From Opitutia bacterium UBA4654 (lineage in GTDB: Bacteria; Verrucomicrobiota; Verrucomicrobiia; Opitutales; Intestinicryptomonadaceae), in contig DHMA01000097.1 in the NCBI GenBank assembly GCA_002405555.1, positions 1 through 20,243 on the forward strand: a stretch of 20,243 nucleotides of DNA. The letters run 5' to 3'. Each line of letters starts with the position of its first letter. Position 1 is the first letter of the stretch. Position numbers and translations under genes: made by a program. This document shows positions 8,308 through 16,023 of this stretch, one piece after another. Under the pieces are notes generated by a model. That model worked only from the letters and a program-made list of their open reading frames with translations, did not search any database and had not been told where the DNA came from.

Positions 8308-9141
8308 TTATTCGCAAACGGGAATGTATCCGAGGTCGGAGACGATTTCCCTGCCCTCCTTCGAGAGGTGGAGCGTTACGAAGTTATACACGTCCGAACC
8401 CATTTTCGGATAGCCGTTGGTGAACATGTACAGGGGGCGGGCAATCGGATATTTGCCCGTGGAAACGCTCTTTGCGGTGGGAAGAATGCCCTCCACGGAA
8501 AGCGGTTTTACGGTGTCGTCAACGAAGCCCAAGCCGACGTACGCGATTGCGTTTTTGGTCGTATTGACGCGAGTGCGCGCCTGACCGTTGGAGCCTACGT
8601 ATTCGGCGTCCTTTGTAATGGCCGCCTTTTTGAGGACAAGCTCGTTGAAGGTTTCGTATGTGCCGCTGTTGGTGTCGCGCGAGACTACAACGATTTTCGC
8701 GTCCTCGCCGCCGAGCTGTTTCCAGTTGGAGATTTTGCCCGTGTAGATGTCGGCGATTTGCGAAATCGTCAAGGCCTTGACGGGGTTCTTGGGGTTGACC
8801 ACAACCGCGAGACCGTCGAAAGCCACGACGTGCGCCACGGGAAGAATGCCCTTGTCCACGCAGCTTTTGAATTCGGCGGGCTTCATGAAGCGCGACATGT
8901 TGGCGATGTCGCACGCGTTGTTCATGAGGCTCTTTACGCCGTTGCCGCTGCCCGATTCGCTGATTGTGATGTTTACGCCGGAGTGGTTTTCCTTGTAGAA
9001 GTCGGCAAACGCCTTGGAAATCGGGCCGACGGTCGTAGAGCCGTCGATTACGATTTTCGTTTCCGCCGAAGCCGCCGCGCCGCAAAGCGCGAGGGCGGCA
9101 ACCGCCGTGATTTTTGCTATTTTCGACATTGTGTTTTTCAT
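8308..9141 (-). CDS. pstS: Phosphate-binding protein PstS
   Basis: PstS is the periplasmic receptor that captures phosphate and delivers it to PstC/PstA. It has 277 residues with a Sec signal peptide and a likely signal peptidase I cleavage after ASA at residue 26. There is no lipobox, so it should be a soluble periplasmic protein. Phosphate-contact segments typical of this family are present: DGSTTVGP (33-40), SGSGNGVK (63-70) and SRDTNSGT (154-161). The domain-defining segments FDGLAVVVNPKNP and LTISQIADIYTGKISNWKQLGG are classic PstS. ATG 9141 has AGGA about 9 bases upstream. The internal ATG at residue 5 would also leave an intact signal. It sits 34 bases after the porin gene and 21 before pstC in the same operon. 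Confidence 0.97.
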   Translation of the reverse strand: MKNTMSKIAKITAVAALALCGAAASAETKIVIDGSTTVGPISKAFADFYKENHSGVNITISESGSGNGVKSLMNNACDIANMSRFMKPAEFKSCVDKGILPVAHVVAFDGLAVVVNPKNPVKALTISQIADIYTGKISNWKQLGGEDAKIVVVSRDTNSGTYETFNELVLKKAAITKDAEYVGSNGQARTRVNTTKNAIAYVGLGFVDDTVKPLSVEGILPTAKSVSTGKYPIARPLYMFTNGYPKMGSDVYNFVTLHLSKEGREIVSDLGYIPVCE

Positions 9142-9175
9142 GTTGTCGTTTCCTTTCGGTTGAAATTTTTATGTG

Positions 9176-10432
9176 TTAGAAGAGAACCTGAACCTGAGCG
9201 CGAACCGCGTTTGCCTCGGAGTGCTGGGCAACGGAAGCCGCGCCCGCCTTTACGCCGTTGAGCTGCGCCCACTCGTAGCCGAGCTGGAATTTGAGCGCGT
9301 CGCCGTTGATGTACCAGTTCGCGCCGATGTATACGCTCTGCGCGGCGTCGAACGTGGAGTTCGCGTTGGCGTTGCGCACGCCGTCGGACATCTTCACGCC
9401 GCGTCCGTCGGTGTCGAGCCACGCGTAGCGGACGACGGGAGCGATTTTTCCGAAGTCGCCGATGTCGAACCTGTATTCCGCCGCGACGTTCGCGCCCATG
9501 GGAGTCGCGTTTTCGGAGTAGGAATTTCTGCCGTCCTCGACCTGCGCGAGCATGAAGTCGGCGTAGAAGTTAAGCCCCAGATACTGCGCGGTGATGTAGG
9601 GGTTGACGCCTATCACTTCGCGGTGCTGGCCGTTGTTGTTTACGTTCATGCCGTTCGTGTAGGCGAAGTTCGCGCCCGCCTTCAACGACACTTCGTCGAT
9701 TTTCGTTCCGTAGGCCACGCTCGCGCCGTACATGAGGTTGTTGTCCGCGCCGCCCGCCAATTTGGTCGGGCTGTTGTTGTAGGAGTTCGTGACGGAAAGT
9801 CCGTATTCAAGCCCCTTTACCTGCGGAATTTTTCCCGCCCAGAAAACGCCCGTGTGGCGTCCGCCGAAACCGAGCCTTCTGCCGTTCGCGCCTTCGGTGA
9901 AATAGCGCGTGGCGAGCGAACGCTCTATCGTAAGCAGTTTTGACGAAGAGGTGTTTTCCTCCAAGCCGAAGTTGATTTTCTGGTATCCGAAGCCGAGCTT
10001 GCCTTGGAGCGAATCCCAATCGACCTTTTTGGTTATTACCGCCTTGTCGATGTAGCCAGCGTCGTCGCGGGCAAAGTCGGCGATGAGTTCCGCCGCCCAG
10101 CCGGAGCCGAGGTCCGCCGCCGCGCCGAGAAACATGCGCCTCATGATGAAGTCGTTTTTGGCGGCAAGCGAGCTTTCCACTCCGCCGACGGTTTCGTCCA
10201 CGTTTATGTTTTCGTACTGCATTTGCAGCCTGCCGATTAGCTTAATCGACTTCGTGGTCTTTTCCTTCGGCGCGACAGCCACCGATTTCTTCGAAACGGA
10301 GGCCGCCTCCTCTTTTGTAATAATCCCTTTGCTCACGAGCAAATCGAGAGTTTGTTTGTCCTGCGCATTCAGAACCGAAGCCGCCGCCATGAGCAGCGTT
10401 CCGATTACCGTAGATGTGATTTTGTAGTTCAT
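9176..10432 (-). CDS. Phosphate-selective porin (OprO/OprP-like)
   Basis: This is an outer-membrane beta-barrel that most likely lets phosphate or polyphosphate into the periplasm. It has 418 residues with a signal peptide cleaved near VLNA (residue 23). A short N-terminal helix, LVSKGIITKEEAASV, is common in this porin group. From about residue 62 alternating beta-strand patterns run to the end, and the last residue is Phe, the usual outer-membrane barrel terminus. Segments such as RLQMQYE, MRRMFLGAAADLGSGWAAELIADF and GKLGFGYQKINFGLEE match the OprO/OprP family. The frame extends 20 codons upstream, but ATG 10432 is chosen because it starts the signal peptide; no strong Shine-Dalgarno is visible. 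It is the first gene of the pst operon, 34 bases before pstS, which supports phosphate as substrate. Exact selectivity cannot be read from sequence. Confidence 0.9.
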   Translation of the reverse strand: MNYKITSTVIGTLLMAAASVLNAQDKQTLDLLVSKGIITKEEAASVSKKSVAVAPKEKTTKSIKLIGRLQMQYENINVDETVGGVESSLAAKNDFIMRRMFLGAAADLGSGWAAELIADFARDDAGYIDKAVITKKVDWDSLQGKLGFGYQKINFGLEENTSSSKLLTIERSLATRYFTEGANGRRLGFGGRHTGVFWAGKIPQVKGLEYGLSVTNSYNNSPTKLAGGADNNLMYGASVAYGTKIDEVSLKAGANFAYTNGMNVNNNGQHREVIGVNPYITAQYLGLNFYADFMLAQVEDGRNSYSENATPMGANVAAEYRFDIGDFGKIAPVVRYAWLDTDGRGVKMSDGVRNANANSTFDAAQSVYIGANWYINGDALKFQLGYEWAQLNGVKAGAASVAQHSEANAVRAQVQVLF

Positions 10433-10583
10433 TTTGTTTTTTGCGTTTCGCCGAGGGCCTTTTCCGACCTTCGACGCCGCATATCTTCGCATTTCCGTGT
10501 TTGCGCTTTATTAGGACTTCGCTGGGATTCCGTTTTTTACGCGTTAAAATATCGCACACAAAAATTAGCACTTTATGCGCCCA

Positions 10584-10601
10584 ATGTTAGAAGTTTGTTA
10601 G
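10584..10601 (-). promoter_or_regulatory. Candidate Pho box upstream of the porin-pst operon
   Basis: Read toward the porin gene, the sequence is CTAACAA-ACTT-CTAACAT: two near-identical 7-mers separated by 4 bases, an exact 11-base period. The enterobacterial PhoB site has the same 7-4-7 direct-repeat layout (CTGTCAT-AAAT-CTGTCAC), sharing CT and CA in each repeat. Possible -10 elements downstream on the minus strand are CATAAA (10577-10572) and GCTAAT (10569-10564). Either would leave a leader of roughly 130 bases. The site lies between the pst operon and phoRB, so it could serve both. It is a prediction from geometry and context. Confidence 0.5.
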
Positions 10602-10615
10602 CGCGAAAAACATCG

Positions 10616-10643
10616 TTGACGCCGCCCCGACATGCGCTAAAAG
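10616..10643 (+). promoter_or_regulatory. Possible sigma-70-like promoter of phoRB
   Basis: TTGACG at 10616-10621 is a near-consensus -35. TAAAAG at 10638-10643, after a 16-base spacer, is a weak -10. Transcription would start around 10650, leaving a short leader before the phoR ATG at 10664. The candidate Pho box ends 14 bases upstream of the -35, in a position from which PhoB could activate its own operon. The -10 match is poor. Confidence 0.33.
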
Positions 10644-10663
10644 ACGGATAGACAATTCCGAAT

Positions 10664-12427
10664 ATGGCATACTTAAAAAAGTCGAGGGGCGTTTTCGCCC
10701 GAATCTTCGCGTCGGCTACGCTTGTCGGCGCGGTAATAATTGCGGCGTTCGCATTCGCCGCGCACGGCATAGCCGAACGCACCTACCGCGAAAGCGTCGA
10801 AAGGCTGCTGTCCGACTCCGCCGATTTCGTCGCGGACGCGGTAGACGAAAAACTGCCCGCCCAAACGCTGTCGAAAATCTGCGCCGTCCACGACAAAAAC
10901 ACGGGGATACGCACGACGCTCATCAACGCAAAGGGCGAAGTTGTGGCAGACTCCCGCGCCGACAGCGAAACGATGCTAAACCACCTCAACCGCGCCGAAA
11001 TTAAAAAGGCAATCGACGGCGAAAAAACATTCACCGTGCGCTACTCAGACACCCTGCGCACGAAAATGGTCTACGCCGCCGTCCCCGCGGGCGCGAAAAA
11101 CGCGGACGGCTACGAATACTGCGTGCGGCAGTCGATGCCCATGCAGAAGCTGCTCGCGGCAAAGAAGCTCATTTCCGCCGAAATAATCGGGCTTTCGCTC
11201 GCGGCAATCGTGATGGCCGCGGCGTTTTCGTTCGCGCTGGCAAAGCGCATTTCAGCGCCCCTCAAACGCCTGACATTCGCCGCCGACGAATGCGCGCGCG
11301 GCAACTTCGACGCCCCCGTGCCGTCGAGCGACATTGCCGAAATCGAACGCCTCGGCAAGTCGGTTTTCGCGATGTCGCAAAACCTCAAAAAGCGCATAAA
11401 CTCGCTCTACAAACGCAACTGCGAGCTTGACGAAATGTTCGGGCATATGACCGACTGCGTTTTTATATGCTCGCAAAAGGGAGTTTTAAAGAAATTCAAT
11501 AACGCCTGCGCAAAACTGTTCGGATTGGACAATTCCGAGGGCAAAATAAGAACCGTAGAGGCGTTCAGAAACAGCACAATCCTCGACGCAATCGACGAGA
11601 CTTTCGACGGCAAGGGGGAAGTCCGCAGGGACGTCGAGATTTCGAACGGCAAAACCTACGCGCTTGTCGGCACGCTCCTGCCCTACGAATCGGCGACGCC
11701 CCGCGCGCTTTTTGTCATGCGCGACGTTTCCGCGGCGAAGCGGAACGAAGCCCTCAGACGCGAATTCGTGGCTGGCGTCTCCCACGAGCTGAAAACCCCG
11801 ATTACCGCAATCAAAATGGCGGCGGAAACCCTCGAATACTCGGACGGAAACGCCGACGACGAAAAGCGGTTCGTGGCGATAATCGAAAAGGAGTCGGACA
11901 GAATGGACACGCTCGTAAACGACATGCTTCTGCTTTCGAAAATAGAATTCGAAAAGAAGTTCGACGCCGAAAATTTCGAGTACTTCCCCGTCCGCGCGGC
12001 CATCGAGGAGTCGGTCTCGGCGCACGAATCGCAGGCGCGGGCGCGGAGGGATTCGGTCGAAATCGAATGCCCCGAAAACCTCCAAGTGCGCGGCGACTTC
12101 CAGCTTGTCCGCCTTGCGGTAAGCAACCTCGTGGGCAACGCGGTGAAGTACGCCGGCGACGGCGCGAAAATCAAAGTCTTTGCGTGCGCGGGAGAGCGCG
12201 GCGGCGTGAAAATCACGGTGTCCGACAACGGCGCGGGAATACCGCCCGAAGCCCTGCCGCACGTCTTCGAACGCTTCTACCGCGTGGACAAGGGACGCTC
12301 GCGCGCGATGGGCGGCACGGGGCTTGGGCTTGCAATCGTAAAGCACATAGCGATACTCCACAAGGGCGGCGTTTCGGCGCGGAGCGTCTTGGGAAAAGGC
12401 TCGGAATTTTCAATCACAATCGGATAG
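10664..12427 (+). CDS. phoR: Phosphate-response sensor histidine kinase PhoR
   Basis: PhoR is a membrane histidine kinase that phosphorylates PhoB when phosphate is scarce. The 587 residues contain, in order: a first membrane helix (about 13-35), a periplasmic sensor region (36-168), a second helix (about 170-193), a HAMP linker (about 194-248) and a PAS-like domain (about 255-355). The HisKA domain follows with phosphoacceptor His374 in VAGVSHELKTPITAIK. The ATPase domain has an N-box with Asn488 and Asn492, DNGAGIP (521-527), FERFYRVDKGRSR and GGTGLGLAIVKHIA. All catalytic boxes are intact. A sizeable periplasmic domain is present, unlike E. coli PhoR, which has almost none. phoB starts 8 bases after its stop. 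The order phoR-phoB is the reverse of the enterobacterial one. Neighbouring pst genes support PhoR over a generic kinase. Confidence 0.92.
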   Translation: MAYLKKSRGVFARIFASATLVGAVIIAAFAFAAHGIAERTYRESVERLLSDSADFVADAVDEKLPAQTLSKICAVHDKNTGIRTTLINAKGEVVADSRADSETMLNHLNRAEIKKAIDGEKTFTVRYSDTLRTKMVYAAVPAGAKNADGYEYCVRQSMPMQKLLAAKKLISAEIIGLSLAAIVMAAAFSFALAKRISAPLKRLTFAADECARGNFDAPVPSSDIAEIERLGKSVFAMSQNLKKRINSLYKRNCELDEMFGHMTDCVFICSQKGVLKKFNNACAKLFGLDNSEGKIRTVEAFRNSTILDAIDETFDGKGEVRRDVEISNGKTYALVGTLLPYESATPRALFVMRDVSAAKRNEALRREFVAGVSHELKTPITAIKMAAETLEYSDGNADDEKRFVAIIEKESDRMDTLVNDMLLLSKIEFEKKFDAENFEYFPVRAAIEESVSAHESQARARRDSVEIECPENLQVRGDFQLVRLAVSNLVGNAVKYAGDGAKIKVFACAGERGGVKITVSDNGAGIPPEALPHVFERFYRVDKGRSRAMGGTGLGLAIVKHIAILHKGGVSARSVLGKGSEFSITIG

Positions 12428-12435
12428 GATTTACC

Positions 12436-13125
12436 ATGTTCGACAAGAAAATATTAATAGTTGAGGACGAAGAAAGCATAGGAGAGCTTATCGAATTCAA
12501 CGTCTCAAAAAACGGCTACAAGTGCTCGCGCGTCGATTCCGCCGAAAAGGCGCTCGCGCGGCTCGAAAAGGGCGAACGCTTCGACCTCATTCTGCTCGAC
12601 CTCATGCTCACGGGCATGGACGGGCTCGACTTCTGCAAAATCTACCGCGCGGAGAAATCCTACCCGCAGGTGCCGATTATCATGCTAACCGCAAGAAGCG
12701 AGGAGGCCGACATCGTAAGCGGGCTTGAATTCGGCGCGAACGACTACATCACAAAGCCGTTCAGCCCGCGCGTCCTGCTGGCGCGAATCAAGGCGCAGCT
12801 GCGCGACGACAAGTCGGGCGCGGAGGAGGCGTCGGCGACGGTCTCGCGCAACGGAATAGAGCTGAACCCCGAATTCCACGAGGTGAAAATAGGCGGCAAG
12901 CCCGTCGAGCTTACCGCGAACGAATTTTCGATTCTCGAAACATTCCTGAAAAACACGGGCAGGGTTTTCACGCGCGACGCCATCATAAAAAGCCTCCACG
13001 GCGACGGATACCCCGTTACCGACAGGGCGGTGGACGTCGCCATTGTAAACCTCAGGAAGAAGCTCGGAAGCCGCGCAAAGCTCATCGAGACGGTGCGCGG
13101 GGTGGGCTACAAAATGTCGAGGTAG
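12436..13125 (+). CDS. phoB: Phosphate-response regulator PhoB
   Basis: PhoB is an OmpR/PhoB-family transcription factor that, once phosphorylated by PhoR, binds Pho boxes. The 229 residues split into a receiver domain (1-122) and a winged-helix DNA-binding domain (about 134-229). The receiver has the acidic cluster Glu10-Asp11-Glu12, phosphoacceptor Asp55 in LILLDLMLTGMDG, Thr85 and Lys107 in ITKPFSP. The winged helix shows ELTANEFSILETF, VTDRAVDVAIVNLRKKLG (recognition helix) and the C-terminal ETVRGVGYKM hairpin. ATG 12436 is preferred over upstream open frame because the receiver begins there and AGGAT lies about 7 bases upstream, next to the phoR stop. It is the final gene of the operon; a strong terminator follows. 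The name rests on the adjacent phoR and pst genes. Confidence 0.93.
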   Translation: MFDKKILIVEDEESIGELIEFNVSKNGYKCSRVDSAEKALARLEKGERFDLILLDLMLTGMDGLDFCKIYRAEKSYPQVPIIMLTARSEEADIVSGLEFGANDYITKPFSPRVLLARIKAQLRDDKSGAEEASATVSRNGIELNPEFHEVKIGGKPVELTANEFSILETFLKNTGRVFTRDAIIKSLHGDGYPVTDRAVDVAIVNLRKKLGSRAKLIETVRGVGYKMSR

Positions 13126-13150
13126 AACCCGCGCGAAAATTAGGGCGCAA

Positions 13151-13190
13151 AAAAATTCCGCGAATCGGACATTCGCGGAATTTTTGTTTT
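13151..13190. terminator. Bidirectional intrinsic terminator between phoB and the ThuA-domain gene
   Basis: A perfect 15-bp stem (AAAAATTCCGCGAAT, loop CGGAC, ATTCGCGGAATTTTT) is followed by GTTTT. It lies 25 bases after the phoB stop and 17 before the stop of the converging ThuA-domain gene. A-run and T-run ends make it work on both strands. Confidence 0.92.
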
Positions 13191-13202
13191 CGGAATTTCG
13201 GA

Positions 13203-16004
13203 TTAGTCTATTTTCAGCTCGTGAATGGACCAGTAGAACGGCTTTGCCTTTTCCGCGACAAACTTCACATAACGCGCCTTGAAGCCCGCGGAAAACTTGA
13301 CGACTACGGCGTTTTTGGAGCGCGAAATTTCGACGGCGGCTTTCGAAAGCGCGGCGTCGGACGCGCCCGCAAAAACAGCCAATTCGTCGGGGAAGTCGCG
13401 CGCGGAAGTGCCGAGGTCGAAGGACACCGCCGAGACGCGTTTCGGGAAGCCGAAGTCGAACGCAATCCAGTCGCCCGCGTTTATCGTAGAGCCTGTGGTG
13501 AAGCGGGTTTTGGGGTCGCCGTCGAGCGCGTATTTGAAGTTCTGCGCGCCCCTGAACGCAAGGTATTTCGTCTTGGCGTTCTTCACGGCGGCGCGGATTT
13601 TTGCAGCCTCCGCCGACATGCCCGCCTTTTCGAGAGATTCGGCGGTGTCGGGCGACGGGAACTTTACGGCGGACTCGGCAAGCGACGCCTTTTCGGCGTC
13701 GGAAAGCGGCTGGGAGAGCATGTACGCGATTGTCGCGTCGTCGAAGCCGCAACGCGCGGCGAGCGTCAAAATCGCGGCTCTCGCCTCCGATTTTGCGTCG
13801 TCGGTCTTCGCCGTTTTCGCGATTGCCACAAGCGGCGCAAACGCCGACTGGTTCTTCCACTGTCCGAAAGTTTTTACAGCCTCGGAACGGAAGCCGTCGG
13901 TAAACGCGCGTTTCATGAAATCGACCGCGTTTTCGGAGGAGTCGAACGCCGCGAACCTCACGAGGTTGCGCTTAACGGCGGGCTTGCACTCGCCGTACGC
14001 CGCCGCCGTTTCGGAGAGCATTTGCGGAGTGAAATCCGCCGAAGAGCACTTCAAAAGCACTTTGACCGCGGCGCGGCCGAGCTTTGCGTCGAGCGTCGGC
14101 AGAAGCTTTGCGACGGTCGAGAACACTTCGGGAGTGGCGATTGTCTCCGCCGTTTTGAGCGCGGAAAGTTTCGTCTCCGCGGACGCGGAATCGAAGCCCG
14201 CAAACAGCTTGGGGACGAATTGCGAAAGGTCGAACTTTGCGAGCGCGCCGACGAGGAACGCCGACCGCGCGGGCGTGTCCGCCTTGGCGGCAAGCAGCAG
14301 CAGGGCGTCGGCGACGTCGGCGTTTTTCGCCGAGACCGCGTAGCCGACCATCACGGGGCGCATTTGCGCGGAGACGTATTCCGACGCCGCCAAGACCTTT
14401 TCGGTGTCGGAGGTTTTGCCCTCGCGCGAGAACACCGCCGCAAACGCGACGGCGAACGCCTCCGACTTCGGCTCGAACGCAAGAGCCTCCGCCGCGCTTT
14501 CGCCGCGTTCGAGCAGCGCGTACGCGAGCATTGCGCGTCCCGTTTCGTCGAGATTTCCGAAAGTCAGATACTGCGGAATTTTCGCGTCGGGATTTTTCGA
14601 AAGGAACTTGAAGAGCCTGCAACGTTCCGCCGCGCTTTCGGGAAGCGACGCGGGAACGGCGAATTTTTTCTCAGAATTTTTCGCAACCCTTTCGCCGCGG
14701 CGGCAGTCGAGCGCGGCGGAAAGCTTGTTGCGAATCTGTTCGGGCGTACCGCCGTCGGAGGCGAGCTTTTCGAGGACGCGCAGGTTTTTGTCGGACGAAA
14801 TTCCCGACGCGTCGAGCAGCTCGCCGAGGAACGCCCTGTATTCCGCGCTTCCCTTTGCGGCGGAAAGTTCCGAGACCGCGAAGTTTTCGATTTCGGCGCA
14901 GTATTTTTTGTCGAAGTTGTTTGCGTAGACGCCGAACAGAATTCCGTTGATTTCCTCGTCGCGCGGCTGTCCGAATTTGAGGTCGGCAAGCTTTGCGATT
15001 TGCGCGGGCGCGGGTTTTTCCGACATCGGCGCAAGCACCGACTTGCCAGTAAACGGAATCGACGAAGTGTCCGCCTTCAAGTCTCCGCACGCGAACTGCG
15101 CAAGGCGCAGGAAAAACTCCTGAACTTTCGGATTGTAGTAGTTGTTGTCGGCGTGCCCGATTGTCGTGTAGGCAATGCGCCCCTTGCCGAAAGTTTTGAC
15201 GTATGCGGCGGCGAAGTCGTTGTCGGGGCGGAACGCGAAATGCGCCTCGCGGGCGGCGGTCGTAAGCGGACTGCGCGACTTGTCGAGCCGCAAAATCACG
15301 CGGCACTTCGAACGGTCGTAGGACTTGCCGAGCATGTAGATTTCCTCGCGGAGCTTGAACGCTTCGCTATCCCAGATTCCCTTTACGAGCGGCGACTGCG
15401 CGTCGTCCGTCACCAAGGTCACCGGCGCGTTCGAAAAATACCACGGGTGCGCGACGAACTCTCCGCCGAGCATGTCGGTGTACGCGCGGTTGCGGAACGC
15501 GTTGTAGTTGTAGCTGTCCGCCGCCGCGTGGATTGCGAAGATGCCGCCGCCGTTGCGGACGTACTCGATTACGTTTTTGCAGATTTCGTCGGAGCGTTTT
15601 TGAACCGCGGCGCGTTCGGCGGGCGGCAGTTTCGACATTTTCTGCTGAGATTCGCCGAAGCACATGCCCGTTGTGTTGTTGAGCACAAGGCAGTCGTACT
15701 GCGCGAGGCTTTCGGGCGACAGGTCGGACAAATCCTCCGAAATTTTCGCGCTCCAAACTCCGAGCTTTTCGCCCATGTTCGAGAGCGCGAGCTTTGCCGC
15801 GGGAATGCCCTGTTTGTGGCGGTATCCGCATGTGCGCGAGAACACGAGAATCTTGCGCGGCTTCCGCGGGCTTGCCGCCGCGCGTTTGGGGCACGCGGCT
15901 TCGATGTTTTCGAGGTTCTTTCCCTTTATTTCCATGTCCTGCGCGAACGAGAGAATCTGCGCCGACACCGCGAAAGCCGAAAAAATTGCGATAAGTTTTT
16001 TCAT
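13203..16004 (-). CDS. Secreted ThuA-domain protein with helical-repeat and discoidin-like C-terminal domains
   Basis: This 933-residue exported protein begins with a signal peptide (MKKLIAIFSAFAVSAQ, likely cleaved after SFA near residue 21). Residues about 50-310 form a ThuA-like domain of the glutamine-amidotransferase fold: KILVFSRTCGYRH, YDCLVLNNTTG, RNGGGIFAIHAAADSYNY, MLGGEFVAHPWYF and GKGRIAYTTIGH. Such domains are common near sugar oxidoreductases, but their reaction is poorly defined. Residues about 330-805 are Ala-rich amphipathic helices resembling HEAT-type repeats. Residues 812-933 look like a discoidin/F5-8C carbohydrate-binding fold (FKYALDGDPKTRFTTG, DWIAFDFGFPKRVSAVSFDLG, ARYVKFVAEK, WSIHELKI). 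Start 16004 has GGAGGA about 10 bases upstream. The frame also extends upstream into the preceding gene. It follows the Gfo/Idh gene by 19 bases, suggesting one operon and a joint role in glycan or sugar-derivative breakdown. The precise function is unknown. Confidence 0.85.
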   Translation of the reverse strand: MKKLIAIFSAFAVSAQILSFAQDMEIKGKNLENIEAACPKRAAASPRKPRKILVFSRTCGYRHKQGIPAAKLALSNMGEKLGVWSAKISEDLSDLSPESLAQYDCLVLNNTTGMCFGESQQKMSKLPPAERAAVQKRSDEICKNVIEYVRNGGGIFAIHAAADSYNYNAFRNRAYTDMLGGEFVAHPWYFSNAPVTLVTDDAQSPLVKGIWDSEAFKLREEIYMLGKSYDRSKCRVILRLDKSRSPLTTAAREAHFAFRPDNDFAAAYVKTFGKGRIAYTTIGHADNNYYNPKVQEFFLRLAQFACGDLKADTSSIPFTGKSVLAPMSEKPAPAQIAKLADLKFGQPRDEEINGILFGVYANNFDKKYCAEIENFAVSELSAAKGSAEYRAFLGELLDASGISSDKNLRVLEKLASDGGTPEQIRNKLSAALDCRRGERVAKNSEKKFAVPASLPESAAERCRLFKFLSKNPDAKIPQYLTFGNLDETGRAMLAYALLERGESAAEALAFEPKSEAFAVAFAAVFSREGKTSDTEKVLAASEYVSAQMRPVMVGYAVSAKNADVADALLLLAAKADTPARSAFLVGALAKFDLSQFVPKLFAGFDSASAETKLSALKTAETIATPEVFSTVAKLLPTLDAKLGRAAVKVLLKCSSADFTPQMLSETAAAYGECKPAVKRNLVRFAAFDSSENAVDFMKRAFTDGFRSEAVKTFGQWKNQSAFAPLVAIAKTAKTDDAKSEARAAILTLAARCGFDDATIAYMLSQPLSDAEKASLAESAVKFPSPDTAESLEKAGMSAEAAKIRAAVKNAKTKYLAFRGAQNFKYALDGDPKTRFTTGSTINAGDWIAFDFGFPKRVSAVSFDLGTSARDFPDELAVFAGASDAALSKAAVEISRSKNAVVVKFSAGFKARYVKFVAEKAKPFYWSIHELKID

Positions 16005-16023
16005 CTTACAATGTTCCTCCCTG

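Noticed and set aside
7144..9261. 705-codon plus-strand open frame across pstC and pstS
   Set aside because: It crosses two secure genes and their spacer in antisense, with low-complexity Arg-rich sequence.
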